A DNA stretch of 64,000 bases from Chryseobacterium indologenes (GCF_018362995.1 NZ_CP074372.1:4774001-4838000); one strand, 5' to 3'. Counted from the first letter of the stretch, positions 53,398-62,760 are shown. Numbers and translations are program-made. Notes: generated by a model from the letters alone, not told the origin.

Positions 53398-54225
53398 TTA
53401 AGCTAATTTCTTGCCACATTGCTTGCAATATCTGGCATCATCATCAATATCTTCGTTGCCACAGCGTTCACATACCATTTCCAGATTTTGTCTTTTATTT
53501 CTCATTTCAGCTGTTACAATACCGGTAGGAACAGCAATAATGGAATAACCGGCCAGCATCAGAACAACCGCGAAAAACTTCCCTAAAGGCGTAATAGGAG
53601 ATACATCACCATATCCTACGGTAGTTACCGTAACAACCGCCCAATAGATAGACTGCGGTATGGTTTCAAAGCCCTGTCGTCCGCCTTCCACCATAAACAT
53701 CAGTGATCCTACAATCACAGAGAATATAATCAGGAATAAAAGGAAAATATAAATCTTTCTCGAACTGTTTTTCAGAGCCCGCACAATAAGATAGCCGTCA
53801 TTCATAAAATCCAGCAAATTGAAAATCCTGAAGATTCTCAACATTCTCAGCATTCTGAAAATCAGGAAATATTTAGTGATAGGAAAGAAGAAGCTGAGGT
53901 AAAAAGGGACAAGTGCCAGGAAATCTATAATTCCAAAAAAGCTGAATATATAATTCCGTTTATTCTTCACTACTGCAATACGCATAGAATACTCAATAGT
54001 GAAGAAAATGGAAATCACCCACTCCAGAATCAGGAAGGTATAATGAAACCTTTTATCAAGCTTAGGGACACTTTCCATCATAATAATGGCAGTACTTGCA
54101 AGAATTAAAGATAATAAGATGATATCGAACAGTTTTCCGAGCTTCGTATCGGAGCGATAAATGATCCGGTAAAGGAATCTTTTCCAAAGTTTGTCCTCAG
54201 GAACAAGATTATGTTCTCTTTCCAT
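53398..54225 (-). CDS. Kv-type ion channel with C-terminal zinc ribbon
   Basis: A 275-residue six-helix potassium channel. S1-S3 lie at about 33-50, 63-84 and 93-114. S4 has arginines every third residue (Arg124, 127, 130, 133). The pore shows TTVGYGD (201-207), the K+ selectivity filter, followed by S6 (about 216-238). The cytoplasmic C-terminus ends in a zinc ribbon with CERC (252-255) and CKQC (267-270), in place of a long regulatory domain. The ribbon may sense metal or hold subunits together (inference). A 52-residue membrane peptide gene follows. Confidence 0.93.
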   Translation of the reverse strand: MEREHNLVPEDKLWKRFLYRIIYRSDTKLGKLFDIILLSLILASTAIIMMESVPKLDKRFHYTFLILEWVISIFFTIEYSMRIAVVKNKRNYIFSFFGIIDFLALVPFYLSFFFPITKYFLIFRMLRMLRIFRIFNLLDFMNDGYLIVRALKNSSRKIYIFLLFLIIFSVIVGSLMFMVEGGRQGFETIPQSIYWAVVTVTTVGYGDVSPITPLGKFFAVVLMLAGYSIIAVPTGIVTAEMRNKRQNLEMVCERCGNEDIDDDARYCKQCGKKLA

Positions 54226-54474
54226 TTATATAGGTTATTTCACAGCGAAGTTAATAATTTCTATAGAGTATAGGGTAAAGATATGACTGTTAAAAGAATC
54301 CTGCAAATGTTAAAATATTTTTCATCATTAAAAAGTGAATTATTGATACTTAATTTAATGATTTTCAATACATTATAATAAGTAAAATACGAATAAAAAA
54401 TGACATATAAAAATTTATTTTTTAACATAATATTAATTCAAGTTTGTAATTTTATCCAACAAAAGCTTTATATC

Positions 54475-55323
54475 ATGAGAAAAATTTTAACCTTGTTTAT
54501 TCTGTTTTTCATAAACAGTTTTGTAGATGCTCAGGTTGGGATTAATACTTCAACACCCAATGGTGCTGCAGTACTGGATATAGTCTCCAACCAGAAAGGG
54601 ATTCTCATTCCTCGTCTTTCAGATACTGACCGGGACACATACCTGGCAGATAATAACGTTTCCACAGTACCACCTGCAGGTGTTGTGAATGCTAACCTTA
54701 CTGCAGGAACACTTATTTTTAATACGACAACGAATAACTTCCAGTATTGGGATGGTACCCTCTGGAGACAGCTTTTTGTTCCCACATCTTCTCAGGCTGG
54801 TAACGACGGTGTCGTTAAAATAAATTCTGGAAACGCAAATGTAAAACCTTCATTCAGTTTAAGTGCAGCAGGAAGCGGATATGGGCCAAGACAACAGGTT
54901 CTTTATGCCACACCGCTGGTCTTTGCTGCAAGTCCTACTACAAGCTGGCCGGAAACCACAGTTCCATTTCCGGGAGTGACCTCCAATATTTATATTGCAG
55001 CTAGTGGTAAATGGAGAGAAAATGAAATTTACGGACAAGTACATGTCTGGAGAGCTATTGCTACAATTACTCCAGGGTCCAATTCATCAGGATCAATAAA
55101 AGCCACATTTAAAAATCCTGACTCCGGTTTTGAGATTAACTCTATCCAATTAGTCCCAAGTGGTTCAAGTGGAGCAGGTAACATTCTTACATTCTATTTC
55201 TATACTATTGCAGATCCTGCGAGTCTTGATCCGGGAAGAGGCTATCAGCTTTTTATGGAAGCCGATATAAACTGTAGTGTGGTAATGGAGTCCTTTACAA
55301 GAGTATCGCTTTTCAAAGATTAA
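54475..55323 (+). CDS. secreted VGINTSTPN-type surface protein
   Basis: A 282-residue exported protein. Signal peptide about 1-20 (ending VDAQ). The mature N-terminus VGINTSTPNGAAVLDIVSNQKGILIPRLS is typical of a large Bacteroidota family of secreted proteins with a tail-fibre-like beginning; their role is not well defined. The remainder (about 130-282) is beta-rich, with no T9SS sorting domain. A longer frame starts at 54400, but the signal peptide fixes the ATG at 54475-54477. Divergent from the channel gene, with a terminator after it. Confidence 0.82.
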   Translation: MRKILTLFILFFINSFVDAQVGINTSTPNGAAVLDIVSNQKGILIPRLSDTDRDTYLADNNVSTVPPAGVVNANLTAGTLIFNTTTNNFQYWDGTLWRQLFVPTSSQAGNDGVVKINSGNANVKPSFSLSAAGSGYGPRQQVLYATPLVFAASPTTSWPETTVPFPGVTSNIYIAASGKWRENEIYGQVHVWRAIATITPGSNSSGSIKATFKNPDSGFEINSIQLVPSGSSGAGNILTFYFYTIADPASLDPGRGYQLFMEADINCSVVMESFTRVSLFKD

Positions 55324-55353
55324 CAGTCTATTTATTTTTTTAATATCAAATTC

Positions 55354-55381
55354 AAACCGGCCGATGAAAGCCGGTTTTTTT
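55354..55381 (+). terminator. intrinsic terminator after VGINT-type gene
   Basis: AAACCGGC and GCCGGTTT form an 8-bp stem with an 8-nt loop, followed by a T run. Confidence 0.88.
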
Positions 55382-55452
55382 ATTGCTGCAGAAATATTCT
55401 TTGGAATTTTAGTAAAATTAATATCTTCGCTGTAACCGTAAAATATAAATTA

Positions 55453-56550
55453 ATGAAGCTAAAAACTGTAATTGCAAAGATTGAAGAGGAAATAAGTATC
55501 AGACAGGCAGAAGATTTTGATAATGTAGGATTGCTGTGTGGTGTTTATGATCGTGATGTATCCGGGATCCTGGTTTGTCATGACGCTCTGGAAAATGTGG
55601 TAGATGAAGCCGTTGAAAGAAACTGCAATCTTATTGTATGCTTTCATCCGATTATATTTTCCGGACTTAAATCTTTAACAGGAAAAAATTATGTGGAAAG
55701 AGCTGTTTTGAAGGCTATTGAAAATAAAGTGGCGATTTATGCCGTTCATACCGCATTTGATAATGATTTCTTTGGAGTCAACTATGGAATTTGCAGACAG
55801 TTGGGATTAAAGAATATGAAAATTCTTCAGCCAAAAGAAAATAATCTAAAACAGCTGACAGTTTTTGTTCCGAAAGAATATTCAGAAAAAGTAAAAGAGG
55901 CTATGTTTTCAGCCGGAGCCGGAAATATCGGTTTCTATGACGAATGCAGTTTTACGGTAAATGGTAACGGAACATTCAGGCCGGTAGAAGGTTCAAATCC
56001 GTTCTCAGGACAGCAGGGTGTTCGTGAAAATGCAGATGAAGATATGATTTCCGTGATTTTTGAAAGCTTTAAACAAGGACAGATTGTGAGCGCAATGAAA
56101 GCAGCACATCCTTACGAAGAAGTCGCTCATCAGATATACAGCCTTGATAATAAAAATCAACATGCCGGATTGGGAATGTATGGAGATCTTGAAGAGGAAA
56201 TGGATGAAAAAGATTTTCTGGGGTTTGTAAAAGAAAAGTTTGGTCTTGAAGTCATAAAGCATTCTTCTTTCAACAATAAAAAAATCAAAAGAGTAGGGGT
56301 TCTGGGCGGTTCCGGAGCAAGTGGAATAAGATCTGCAGCTTCCAGAAAATGTGATGCTTATCTTACCGGAGATCTTAAATATCACGACTATTTTTTAGCT
56401 GAGTCTAAAATGCTGATTTGCGATATTGGCCATTATGAATCAGAACAATTTGTTACTCAACAATTATTTGAAATTTTGTCACAAAAATTTAGTACATTTG
56501 CAATTTCAAAATCTATTGAAAAAACAAACCCAGTAAATTATTTCATTTAA
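55453..56550 (+). CDS. Nif3-like dinuclear metal centre hexameric protein
   Basis: A 365-residue protein of the Nif3/YqfO/DUF34 family. The two Nif3 halves are interrupted by a PII-like insertion (about 135-235), as in Bacillus YqfO. Metal ligands are visible: His in CFHPIIF (about 65) and VHTAFD (about 99-104), and a C-terminal HYESEQ (about 328-333). Members form hexameric toroids with two metals per subunit. Their reaction is unsettled, though a GTP-cyclohydrolase-I-like or metal-chaperone role has been proposed. The gene ends 2 nt before the next, the usual Nif3/coiled-coil pair. Confidence 0.93.
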   Translation: MKLKTVIAKIEEEISIRQAEDFDNVGLLCGVYDRDVSGILVCHDALENVVDEAVERNCNLIVCFHPIIFSGLKSLTGKNYVERAVLKAIENKVAIYAVHTAFDNDFFGVNYGICRQLGLKNMKILQPKENNLKQLTVFVPKEYSEKVKEAMFSAGAGNIGFYDECSFTVNGNGTFRPVEGSNPFSGQQGVRENADEDMISVIFESFKQGQIVSAMKAAHPYEEVAHQIYSLDNKNQHAGLGMYGDLEEEMDEKDFLGFVKEKFGLEVIKHSSFNNKKIKRVGVLGGSGASGIRSAASRKCDAYLTGDLKYHDYFLAESKMLICDIGHYESEQFVTQQLFEILSQKFSTFAISKSIEKTNPVNYFI

Positions 56551-56552
56551 AT

Positions 56553-57329
56553 ATGGCAAAAACCAACGATATTTCAGTTGAAGAAAAATTAAGAGCTTTA
56601 TACGATTTACAGATCATTGATTCAAGATTGGATGAAATCCGAAATACTAGAGGAGAATTGCCAATTGAAGTTGAAGATCTTGAAATTGAGATTGAAGGTC
56701 TTGAAAAAAGAGCTGAAAAATTTCATGCTGATATCAAAGAACAAGAAGATCAGATCAAAACAAAGCATGAAGTTATTAACCATGCAAAAACTCTAATTGA
56801 GAAATACAAATCTCAGCAGGATAATGTAAGAAACAATAAAGAGTTTGAAGCATTAGGAAAGGAAATGGAATTCCAGGATCTGGAAATTCAGCTTGCTGAA
56901 AAAAGAATTAAAGAATTCGGAGTTAAAATTGCTCACAAAAACGAAACTTTAAGTGAACTGAATACGAAGATCGAAGATTTGAAAAGCCACTTGAAATTCA
57001 AGAAAGAAGAATTGGAAGGTCTTATCTCTGAAACTCAGAAAGAAGAAGAATATCTTTTAGAGCAGTCTAAAGAATTCGCAGGTAAAATCGATGAGAGATT
57101 ATTAGCTTCTTACAACAGAATCAGAACAAACTCTATCAATGGTCTTGCAGTAGTAGGATTAGAAAGAGGAGCTCCAAAAGGATCTTTCTTTACAATCCCG
57201 CCTCAAAAGCAAATGGAAATTGCTCAAAGAAAGAAAATTATTATTGATGAGCATTCAGGGAAAATCCTTGTTGATGACGAATTGGTAATGGAAGAAAACG
57301 AAAGAATGAAATCTGTAATTAAGTTCTAA
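56553..57329 (+). CDS. coiled-coil COG1579-type protein without zinc-ribbon cysteines
   Basis: A 258-residue cytoplasmic protein with a long antiparallel coiled coil (about 10-190) and a small C-terminal domain. Related proteins (COG1579, CT398-like) end in a four-Cys zinc ribbon. Here the matching places read GAPKGSFFTIPPQ and DEHSGKILVDD with no Cys at all, so zinc cannot be bound there. Family knowledge links these proteins to the Nif3 gene next door, and CT398 to sigma-54 and type III secretion in Chlamydia. The gap to nif3 is 2 nt, so it is one operon. Molecular function unknown. Confidence 0.88.
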   Translation: MAKTNDISVEEKLRALYDLQIIDSRLDEIRNTRGELPIEVEDLEIEIEGLEKRAEKFHADIKEQEDQIKTKHEVINHAKTLIEKYKSQQDNVRNNKEFEALGKEMEFQDLEIQLAEKRIKEFGVKIAHKNETLSELNTKIEDLKSHLKFKKEELEGLISETQKEEEYLLEQSKEFAGKIDERLLASYNRIRTNSINGLAVVGLERGAPKGSFFTIPPQKQMEIAQRKKIIIDEHSGKILVDDELVMEENERMKSVIKF

Positions 57330-57350
57330 TTATTGATTTTACATCATACA

Positions 57351-57382
57351 AAAGCTGTTTCAGAAATGAAGCAGCTTTTTTT
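57351..57382 (+). terminator. intrinsic terminator after the Nif3/coiled-coil operon
   Basis: AAGCTGTTTC and GAAGCAGCTT (one G-T pair) around a 6-nt loop, followed by a T run. Confidence 0.85.
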
Positions 57383-57394
57383 TGTGTATACTCA

Positions 57395-57620
57395 ATAGGA
57401 ACGGCTTTAGCCTTTAGCATGATGTATTTTGTGGTGTCTTTGTCATTCCGCAGGAATCTCAACTCTACTTTTTGATTATAGTATGGATTCCTGCGGAATG
57501 ACAAAGGTTGTGTTGTAATTGGATTAAAAAATTCAATGGTGGTGAATCAATAGAAACGGGCTTTAGCCCGTTTAACTAAAAAAATAAATACTTCCTATTG
57601 GCTTTAGCCAAAAACATAAA
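57395..57620. repeat. composite of GGCTTTAGCC and ATTCCGCAGGAAT repeats
   Basis: The gene-free stretch 57330-57653 holds two terminators and, between them, this block: GGCTTTAGCC at about 57402, the hairpin pair GTCATTCCGCAGGAATC (57442-57458) and GATTCCTGCGGAATGAC (57486-57502), then GGGCTTTAGCCC (about 57558) and TTGGCTTTAGCCAA (about 57599). The same two families occur together at 28363-28663. Confidence 0.75.
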
Positions 57621-57646
57621 AAAACCGCCTCAAAATGAAGCGGTTG
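57621..57646 (-). terminator. intrinsic terminator after acyl-CoA synthetase gene
   Basis: In minus sense AACCGC and GCGGTT pair around an 11-nt loop, followed by a T run. Confidence 0.8.
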
Positions 57647-57653
57647 ATGTTAT

Positions 57654-59432
57654 TTATTCATGATGATCATACATCTTATTATACAAAGCAATAAACTTCT
57701 CTTTTACTGCCTTTCTTTTCAGTTTTAAAGTTGGAGTAAGCAATCCGCTTTCAATGCTCCATACTTCAGGCGTAAGCTCAATCTTCTTGATTTTCTCCCA
57801 ATTGCCAAGATGTTCATTAATCCCTTCAATTTCCTTTTCAATTCTTTGCTTCAACTCAGTGCTTTTTGCAATTTCTTCCGGCGTGGAACCTAAATTTAGG
57901 TTATTTCTCATCGCCCAGCTTTTTGCAAATTCAAAATCAGGCTGTACCAAAGCACATGGCATTTTTTCACCATCACCTACTACCATGATCTGTTCTATAA
58001 ATTTAGAAGCTTTTGCTAAATTCTCAATAGTCTGAGGAGCAATGTATTTTCCACCGGATGTCTTGAACATTTCTTTCTTACGGTCTGTGATCTGTAAAAA
58101 TCCGTCACTATCAATATGCCCGATATCTCCGGTTTTGAAAAATCCATCTTCTGTAAAAGCTTCTTTAGTCATTTCTTCGTTTTGGAAATACCCTTTGAAA
58201 ACAGATGGCCCTTTTACCGTAATTTCACCATCTTCCTGGATCTTTACTTTTAAGTTATCCAATGGAATACCTACTGTTCCCACTTTCATTTTCTCAAAAC
58301 TATTGACGGAAATCACCGGGGAAGTTTCTGTTAAACCATAACCTTCCAGAATTGGAATTCCCGCATTTTGAAACATTAAGTTAAGTCTTGTAGACAATGC
58401 CGCTGATCCTGAAACCAATGTCACGATTTCGCCACCTAAACCTTCTCTCCATTTAGAAAATACAAGTTTATCAGCAATAATCTCCTGAAGTCCAGATGGT
58501 TTTGAGATTACTTTCTTCTTACTGATCAGGTTCAATGCCCAGAAGAATATTTTTGATTTCAATCCTCCGGCAGAAGATCCTGTGTTGTAAATTTTATCAT
58601 ATACCTTTTCTACCAGTCTTGGAACTACGGTCATATAATGAGGCTTCACCTCTTTTACGTTTTCCCCCATTTTTTCGATGCTTTCAGCAAAATAAAGAGA
58701 AAAACCGTTGTATTGATAAAGATAGAACAGCATTCTTTCAAAGATATGACAGATAGGCAGGAAGCTTAATGCTCTGGCCTCCTTATAATCGAAACCTCTT
58801 CTCTTCGGAATTCTTGGAATAGCACCCAATACGTTTGAAACAATATTATTATGGGTAAGCATTACTCCTTTAGGTCTTCCTGTAGTTCCGGAAGTATAAA
58901 TAATAGTTGCCAGATCTTCTGTATTAATGGCATTGGAAAGGTCGTCTACTTCAATTTGTGTAGATTCATCTTTACCCAGATCAAGGATTTCTCTCCAGTT
59001 GGCAGCACCGCTGATGTTGTCAAAAGTAAATATCCCCTGTAGACTTGGGATGTTATGTTTCACTTTCATTACCTTGGTCAATAGTTCCTTATCAGAAACA
59101 AAGCAGTACTGAATTTCGGCATTGTTGAAGATAAATTCATAATCTTCAGGTGAAATACTTGGGTAAACGGGTACAGAAACGACTCCGATCTGGGAAAGCC
59201 CAAAATCCATAATAGCCCATTCAGTACGGGAATTGGTAGTAATCAAAGCGATCTTATCACCCGGTTTTATGCCCAGCTTCAGTAACCCTCTGGATATCTT
59301 ATTTCCCTCATTAATAAACTCCTGCGTAGAAGTTTTTTTCCACTCACCCTGATACTTTGTTACAAACATATCCGTTTTAGGATATTTTTCTAAAGCGTAG
59401 TGCGGAATATCGAATAATCTCTTGATCGTCAT
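57654..59432 (-). CDS. long-chain acyl-CoA synthetase (AMP-forming)
   Basis: A 592-residue ligase that activates fatty acids: acid + ATP gives acyl-AMP, then acyl-CoA. The nucleotide-binding loop is YTSGTTGRPKGV (179-190). The adenine contact GYGLTET (about 365-371), the hinge ITDRKKEMFKTSGGKYIAPQ (about 446-465) and a C-terminal lid are all present. The TSGGKYIAPQ form is typical of long-chain (FadD15/ACSL-type) enzymes. Probably membrane-associated in the cytoplasm. An acyl-CoA dehydrogenase gene lies divergently 367 bp away, which fits a role in beta-oxidation or lipid recycling. Confidence 0.94.
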   Translation of the reverse strand: MTIKRLFDIPHYALEKYPKTDMFVTKYQGEWKKTSTQEFINEGNKISRGLLKLGIKPGDKIALITTNSRTEWAIMDFGLSQIGVVSVPVYPSISPEDYEFIFNNAEIQYCFVSDKELLTKVMKVKHNIPSLQGIFTFDNISGAANWREILDLGKDESTQIEVDDLSNAINTEDLATIIYTSGTTGRPKGVMLTHNNIVSNVLGAIPRIPKRRGFDYKEARALSFLPICHIFERMLFYLYQYNGFSLYFAESIEKMGENVKEVKPHYMTVVPRLVEKVYDKIYNTGSSAGGLKSKIFFWALNLISKKKVISKPSGLQEIIADKLVFSKWREGLGGEIVTLVSGSAALSTRLNLMFQNAGIPILEGYGLTETSPVISVNSFEKMKVGTVGIPLDNLKVKIQEDGEITVKGPSVFKGYFQNEEMTKEAFTEDGFFKTGDIGHIDSDGFLQITDRKKEMFKTSGGKYIAPQTIENLAKASKFIEQIMVVGDGEKMPCALVQPDFEFAKSWAMRNNLNLGSTPEEIAKSTELKQRIEKEIEGINEHLGNWEKIKKIELTPEVWSIESGLLTPTLKLKRKAVKEKFIALYNKMYDHHE

Positions 59433-59799
59433 GATTTTTTACGTAATTTATAAAGAAATTTAAATATAAGCATTTTTTTTAATTGGAAACATATCAATGT
59501 AATAATTAGAAATTAGTTAAATGCTTGCCATAATATATTGAATCAAAAAGGGTACAGAAAGCCTTTAAAGGATGATTGCAGTGGCTTATACACATCCTGT
59601 ATACCTCAGCCTGCCGTTTTTATTTTTCTTCCTGAATAGCATGGTATTCCCAATTAGTAAACCGACACATCATTTATTGACATTTTAAACCTTAAAAACT
59701 GTTTTAACTCCCTTTTTTTGTGCGTTTTTCCCGCTTTTAATTTATTTTTTCAGATTTGCTTAAAAAGTGTAAATTTACGGCTATCTAATTATTTTTTTT
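59433..59799. other. gene-free divergent promoter region
   Basis: This 367-bp stretch separates the divergent acyl-CoA synthetase and acyl-CoA dehydrogenase genes. It is AT-rich, with TAAATTTACG at 59770-59779 as a near match to the -7 box for the plus-strand gene. I see no ORF, RNA gene or clear operator in it. Confidence 0.5.
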
Positions 59800-60939
59800 A
59801 TGGACTTTAATTTATCGGAAGAACAGCTGATGATTCAGCAGGCAGCAAGAGATTTTGCACAAAACGAACTATTACCTGGAGTGATTGAAAGAGACCGTGA
59901 CCAGAAATTCCCTACAGAACAGGTGAAGAAAATGGGAGAAATGGGTCTTTTAGGAATGATGGTAGATCCAAAATACGGAGGAGCAGGTATGGACAGCGTT
60001 TCTTACGTGCTGGCAATGGAGGAGATTGCAAAAGTGGATGCTTCTGCAGCTGTTGTAATGTCTGTAAATAACTCATTGGTTTGTGCCGGTCTTGAAAAAT
60101 TTGCTTCTGAAGAACAGAAAGTAAAATATCTTACTCCACTGGCGAGCGGACAGGTAATCGGAGCTTTTGCATTATCTGAGCCTGAAGCCGGTTCTGATGC
60201 AACTTCTCAGAAAACAACTGCTGAAGACAAAGGAGATTACTATCTTTTAAATGGAATCAAAAACTGGATCACCAATGGTGGAACAGCTACATATTATATT
60301 GTAATTGCTCAGACAGATCCTGAGAAAAAACACAAAGGGATCAATGCTTTCATCGTAGAAAGAGGATGGGAAGGATTTGAAATCGGACTAAAAGAAGACA
60401 AACTGGGAATCAGAGGAAGTGATACTCACTCTTTGATCTTTAATAATGTAAAAGTTCCAAAAGAAAACAGAATTGGTGCTGACGGATTCGGATTCAACTT
60501 TGCTATGGCGGTATTGAACGGAGGAAGAATCGGTATTGCTTCTCAGGCTTTAGGTATTGCTTCAGGTGCTTACGAACTGGCACTGAAATATGCTAAAACA
60601 AGAAAAGCTTTCAAAACTGAGATCATCAACCACCAGGCAATTGCATTCAAATTAGCTGATATGGCGACGCAGATCACGGCAGCAAGAATGCTATGTTTCA
60701 AAGCAGCATGTGAAAAAGATGCAGGAAAAGACATCTCTGAAAGTGGAGCTATGGCAAAATTATACTCTTCTCAGGTAGCAATGGATACTACTATTGAAGC
60801 AGTACAGATCCACGGTGGATACGGATATGTGAAAGAATACCACGTAGAAAGATTAATGAGAGATGCGAAAATCACTCAGATCTACGAAGGAACTTCTGAA
60901 ATTCAGAAAATCGTGATCTCAAGAAGCATCGCAAAATAA
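59800..60939 (+). CDS. acyl-CoA dehydrogenase
   Basis: A 379-residue FAD enzyme that introduces the alpha-beta double bond into acyl-CoA, the first oxidative step of beta-oxidation or branched-chain amino-acid breakdown. Conserved boxes: FALSEPEAGSDA (about 124-135), NGIKNWITNG (about 150-159) and the C-terminal IYEGTSEIQ (about 363-371) with the catalytic Glu in the position used by short- and medium-chain enzymes. Normal length. The electron acceptor ETF is not in the window. A small membrane protein gene follows 22 nt downstream. Confidence 0.95.
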   Translation: MDFNLSEEQLMIQQAARDFAQNELLPGVIERDRDQKFPTEQVKKMGEMGLLGMMVDPKYGGAGMDSVSYVLAMEEIAKVDASAAVVMSVNNSLVCAGLEKFASEEQKVKYLTPLASGQVIGAFALSEPEAGSDATSQKTTAEDKGDYYLLNGIKNWITNGGTATYYIVIAQTDPEKKHKGINAFIVERGWEGFEIGLKEDKLGIRGSDTHSLIFNNVKVPKENRIGADGFGFNFAMAVLNGGRIGIASQALGIASGAYELALKYAKTRKAFKTEIINHQAIAFKLADMATQITAARMLCFKAACEKDAGKDISESGAMAKLYSSQVAMDTTIEAVQIHGGYGYVKEYHVERLMRDAKITQIYEGTSEIQKIVISRSIAK

Positions 60940-60961
60940 CATTTTATAAAACACACTACCT

Positions 60962-61327
60962 ATGAAAAAATCTTTGTGGATCACCCTCGGTGTTGTATTG
61001 TTGTTACTAGGTATATTTGTCTGGTATAAGTACTATTTTGTTTTTGGAGAAGGCGTGAAATCCGGATACCTGAACTATGCCATGAAAAAAGGTTATATCT
61101 TCAAAACCTATGAAGGTAAACTGATTCAGGAAGGCTTCGGGAGAGGAAAAACAGGAACCATTACAAGTTATGAGTTTGAGTTTTCTGTAGATGACCCTGA
61201 GATTTTCAAGCAATTGGAAACCAACAGCGGTAAAAGCTTTGATCTTCATTACAAAGAATACAACGGTGCTCTTCCGTGGAGAGGAAATACAAAGTTTGTC
61301 GTAGACAAAGTAGTGAATATGAAATAA
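60962..61327 (+). CDS. 121-residue membrane-anchored conserved protein
   Basis: One hydrophobic helix at the N-terminus (about 4-25, LWITLGVVLLLLGIFVWY), then a soluble beta-rich domain of 95 residues with FGEGVKSGYLN and GKLIQEGFGRG. I recall similar small proteins in Flavobacteria that are misnamed 6-phosphogluconate dehydrogenase; nothing here resembles that enzyme. The domain probably faces the periplasm. It follows the acyl-CoA dehydrogenase gene by 22 nt and precedes a terminator, so the two share a transcript. Function unknown. Confidence 0.8.
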   Translation: MKKSLWITLGVVLLLLGIFVWYKYYFVFGEGVKSGYLNYAMKKGYIFKTYEGKLIQEGFGRGKTGTITSYEFEFSVDDPEIFKQLETNSGKSFDLHYKEYNGALPWRGNTKFVVDKVVNMK

Positions 61328-61331
61328 AACA

Positions 61332-61364
61332 AATAAGGCTCTCAATATGAGGGCCTTATTTTAC
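61332..61364 (+). terminator. hairpin after the acyl-CoA dehydrogenase unit
   Basis: AATAAGGCTCTC and GAGGGCCTTATT (one G-T pair) around a 5-nt loop, with a short T tail. Confidence 0.75.
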
Positions 61365-61561
61365 ACCAAATCACAAAATATTAATATATGAAATAAAAAT
61401 TTCCATTTTTATGGTGAATCCTGTTATAATAACAAAGATTCATTGTTTTTATCTACACTTAAAGTTAAGAGGAATTTTCCTAATAAACAAGCTGTTTTTA
61501 TTAATGTTATAAAATTAAGCATAAGAATTAATCTTACCTTCTAAACCTCATTAAAAAAACA

Positions 61562-61589
61562 TTAAAAAATCCACCACGAGAATGGATTT
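61562..61589 (-). terminator. intrinsic terminator after DUF4349 gene
   Basis: In minus sense AAATCCA and TGGATTT pair around a 9-nt loop, followed by T residues. Confidence 0.65.
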
Positions 61590-61594
61590 CAAAT

Positions 61595-62539
61595 CTAATG
61601 AGCGTCGTTATTAGGAACATTTTTATTCTTCTTCTTATAAAAGTAATACCCAATACCGGCAATAAGAAATAAAGGCCACAACGGAAGAATAAACAGGAAA
61701 ATAGAAGTGATCACCTCCCAGCCTGATTCAATGGCTGCCAATGATTTTCCACCGAAAGTTTTAGGTTCTTTTTCTGTTTGAGCCTTGTCGCTGATACTTA
61801 CATTGATTGTACAGATGGTATTGTCTGCGTAATTACGCCCTGAAACCTGAATGTCTTTAGTATCAATATCTCCAACATTACTATTGATAGCATCCATTAA
61901 GCCATCAAAATGCTGTATGGGAACCTTGATATCAAGGCTGTATACTTTTTGATTCTCTCCATAAGGGCTGGCAGATTCCACATAGGAAAGATTTTCACTT
62001 TTGATATAACCGTTGTTTTTATTGGCTTCTTCTCTAATGATTTCTTTCACCGTTTCCGAATTGTCTGCTTTTATCACAAGATATCCTGATTTTACCATTT
62101 TATCTTTTGGCATATTCAGTTCATAGCTGTCGTTTTTAGGCGTGTCCTTATAAATGATTTTGGTCTCTTTAATAACCTTTGGAGCTGGAGACTTTACAGC
62201 AATTTTTTCAGATTTTTTTTCAGCAGAATCTTTTTTCTCTATTTTGGATTCCAGTTTTGTAGTGGCGATTTTTTCAGATAAAGAATCTACCATTTTGGAG
62301 GTGTTCTCTATTTTTTGCTGAATATCACTTTTAGTATTTTCAAAATCTTTTATTTTAATACTGGCAGAATCCATTACCTGGTTTGCTGCTTTACTGGCAT
62401 TGTCAATGGTTTCTGTAGCAACAGTAGTTGCGCTGTCAGCTTTATGGATTACTTCATTAATTTGATCCTGTGTAGCTTCTGCTTTTTTACACATAATGAA
62501 AGTGCCTGATATGGCAACGAGTAATATGAACTTTTTCAT
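61595..62539 (-). CDS. DUF4349 domain lipoprotein
   Basis: A 314-residue envelope protein. The signal peptide ends TFIMC, a lipobox with Cys17. A Lys/Ala/Ser-rich, probably coiled-coil stretch spans about 22-125. The DUF4349 domain (about 148-285) starts KMVKSGYLVIKADN, with a central helix pair. One membrane helix sits at the C-terminus (about 279-300) before a basic tail. A lipid anchor at one end and a membrane helix at the other is unusual. If the lipoprotein reaches the outer membrane it would span the periplasm (inference). Function of DUF4349 is unknown. Confidence 0.87.
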   Translation of the reverse strand: MKKFILLVAISGTFIMCKKAEATQDQINEVIHKADSATTVATETIDNASKAANQVMDSASIKIKDFENTKSDIQQKIENTSKMVDSLSEKIATTKLESKIEKKDSAEKKSEKIAVKSPAPKVIKETKIIYKDTPKNDSYELNMPKDKMVKSGYLVIKADNSETVKEIIREEANKNNGYIKSENLSYVESASPYGENQKVYSLDIKVPIQHFDGLMDAINSNVGDIDTKDIQVSGRNYADNTICTINVSISDKAQTEKEPKTFGGKSLAAIESGWEVITSIFLFILPLWPLFLIAGIGYYFYKKKNKNVPNNDAH

Positions 62540-62760
62540 AACATTAATTTTTTTGATGAAGTAAAATTAGAAGGGAAGTTCTTGTAAAGATTGTAAATAG
62601 AATGTATTGTGCTGGTAAAATGCTAACCGTTGTATTTTCAGGGTTTTGTATTTGTTTTACAAAAGATTTACAAATTGTTTTTCTTTTTTTCGGTATTAAA
62701 AAGATTAGAGTATGTTTTCATAGAGGTGTTTAATAACAACATTTTATTATTAATGGATTA

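Noticed and set aside
59433..59799. Possible small RNA or ORF in the acyl-CoA gene gap
   Set aside because: Only very short frames and no convincing hairpin with a T run were seen.
60962..61327. 6-phosphogluconate dehydrogenase
   Set aside because: This name is sometimes attached to similar small proteins, but there is no dinucleotide-binding motif and the protein is a quarter of the enzyme's length.
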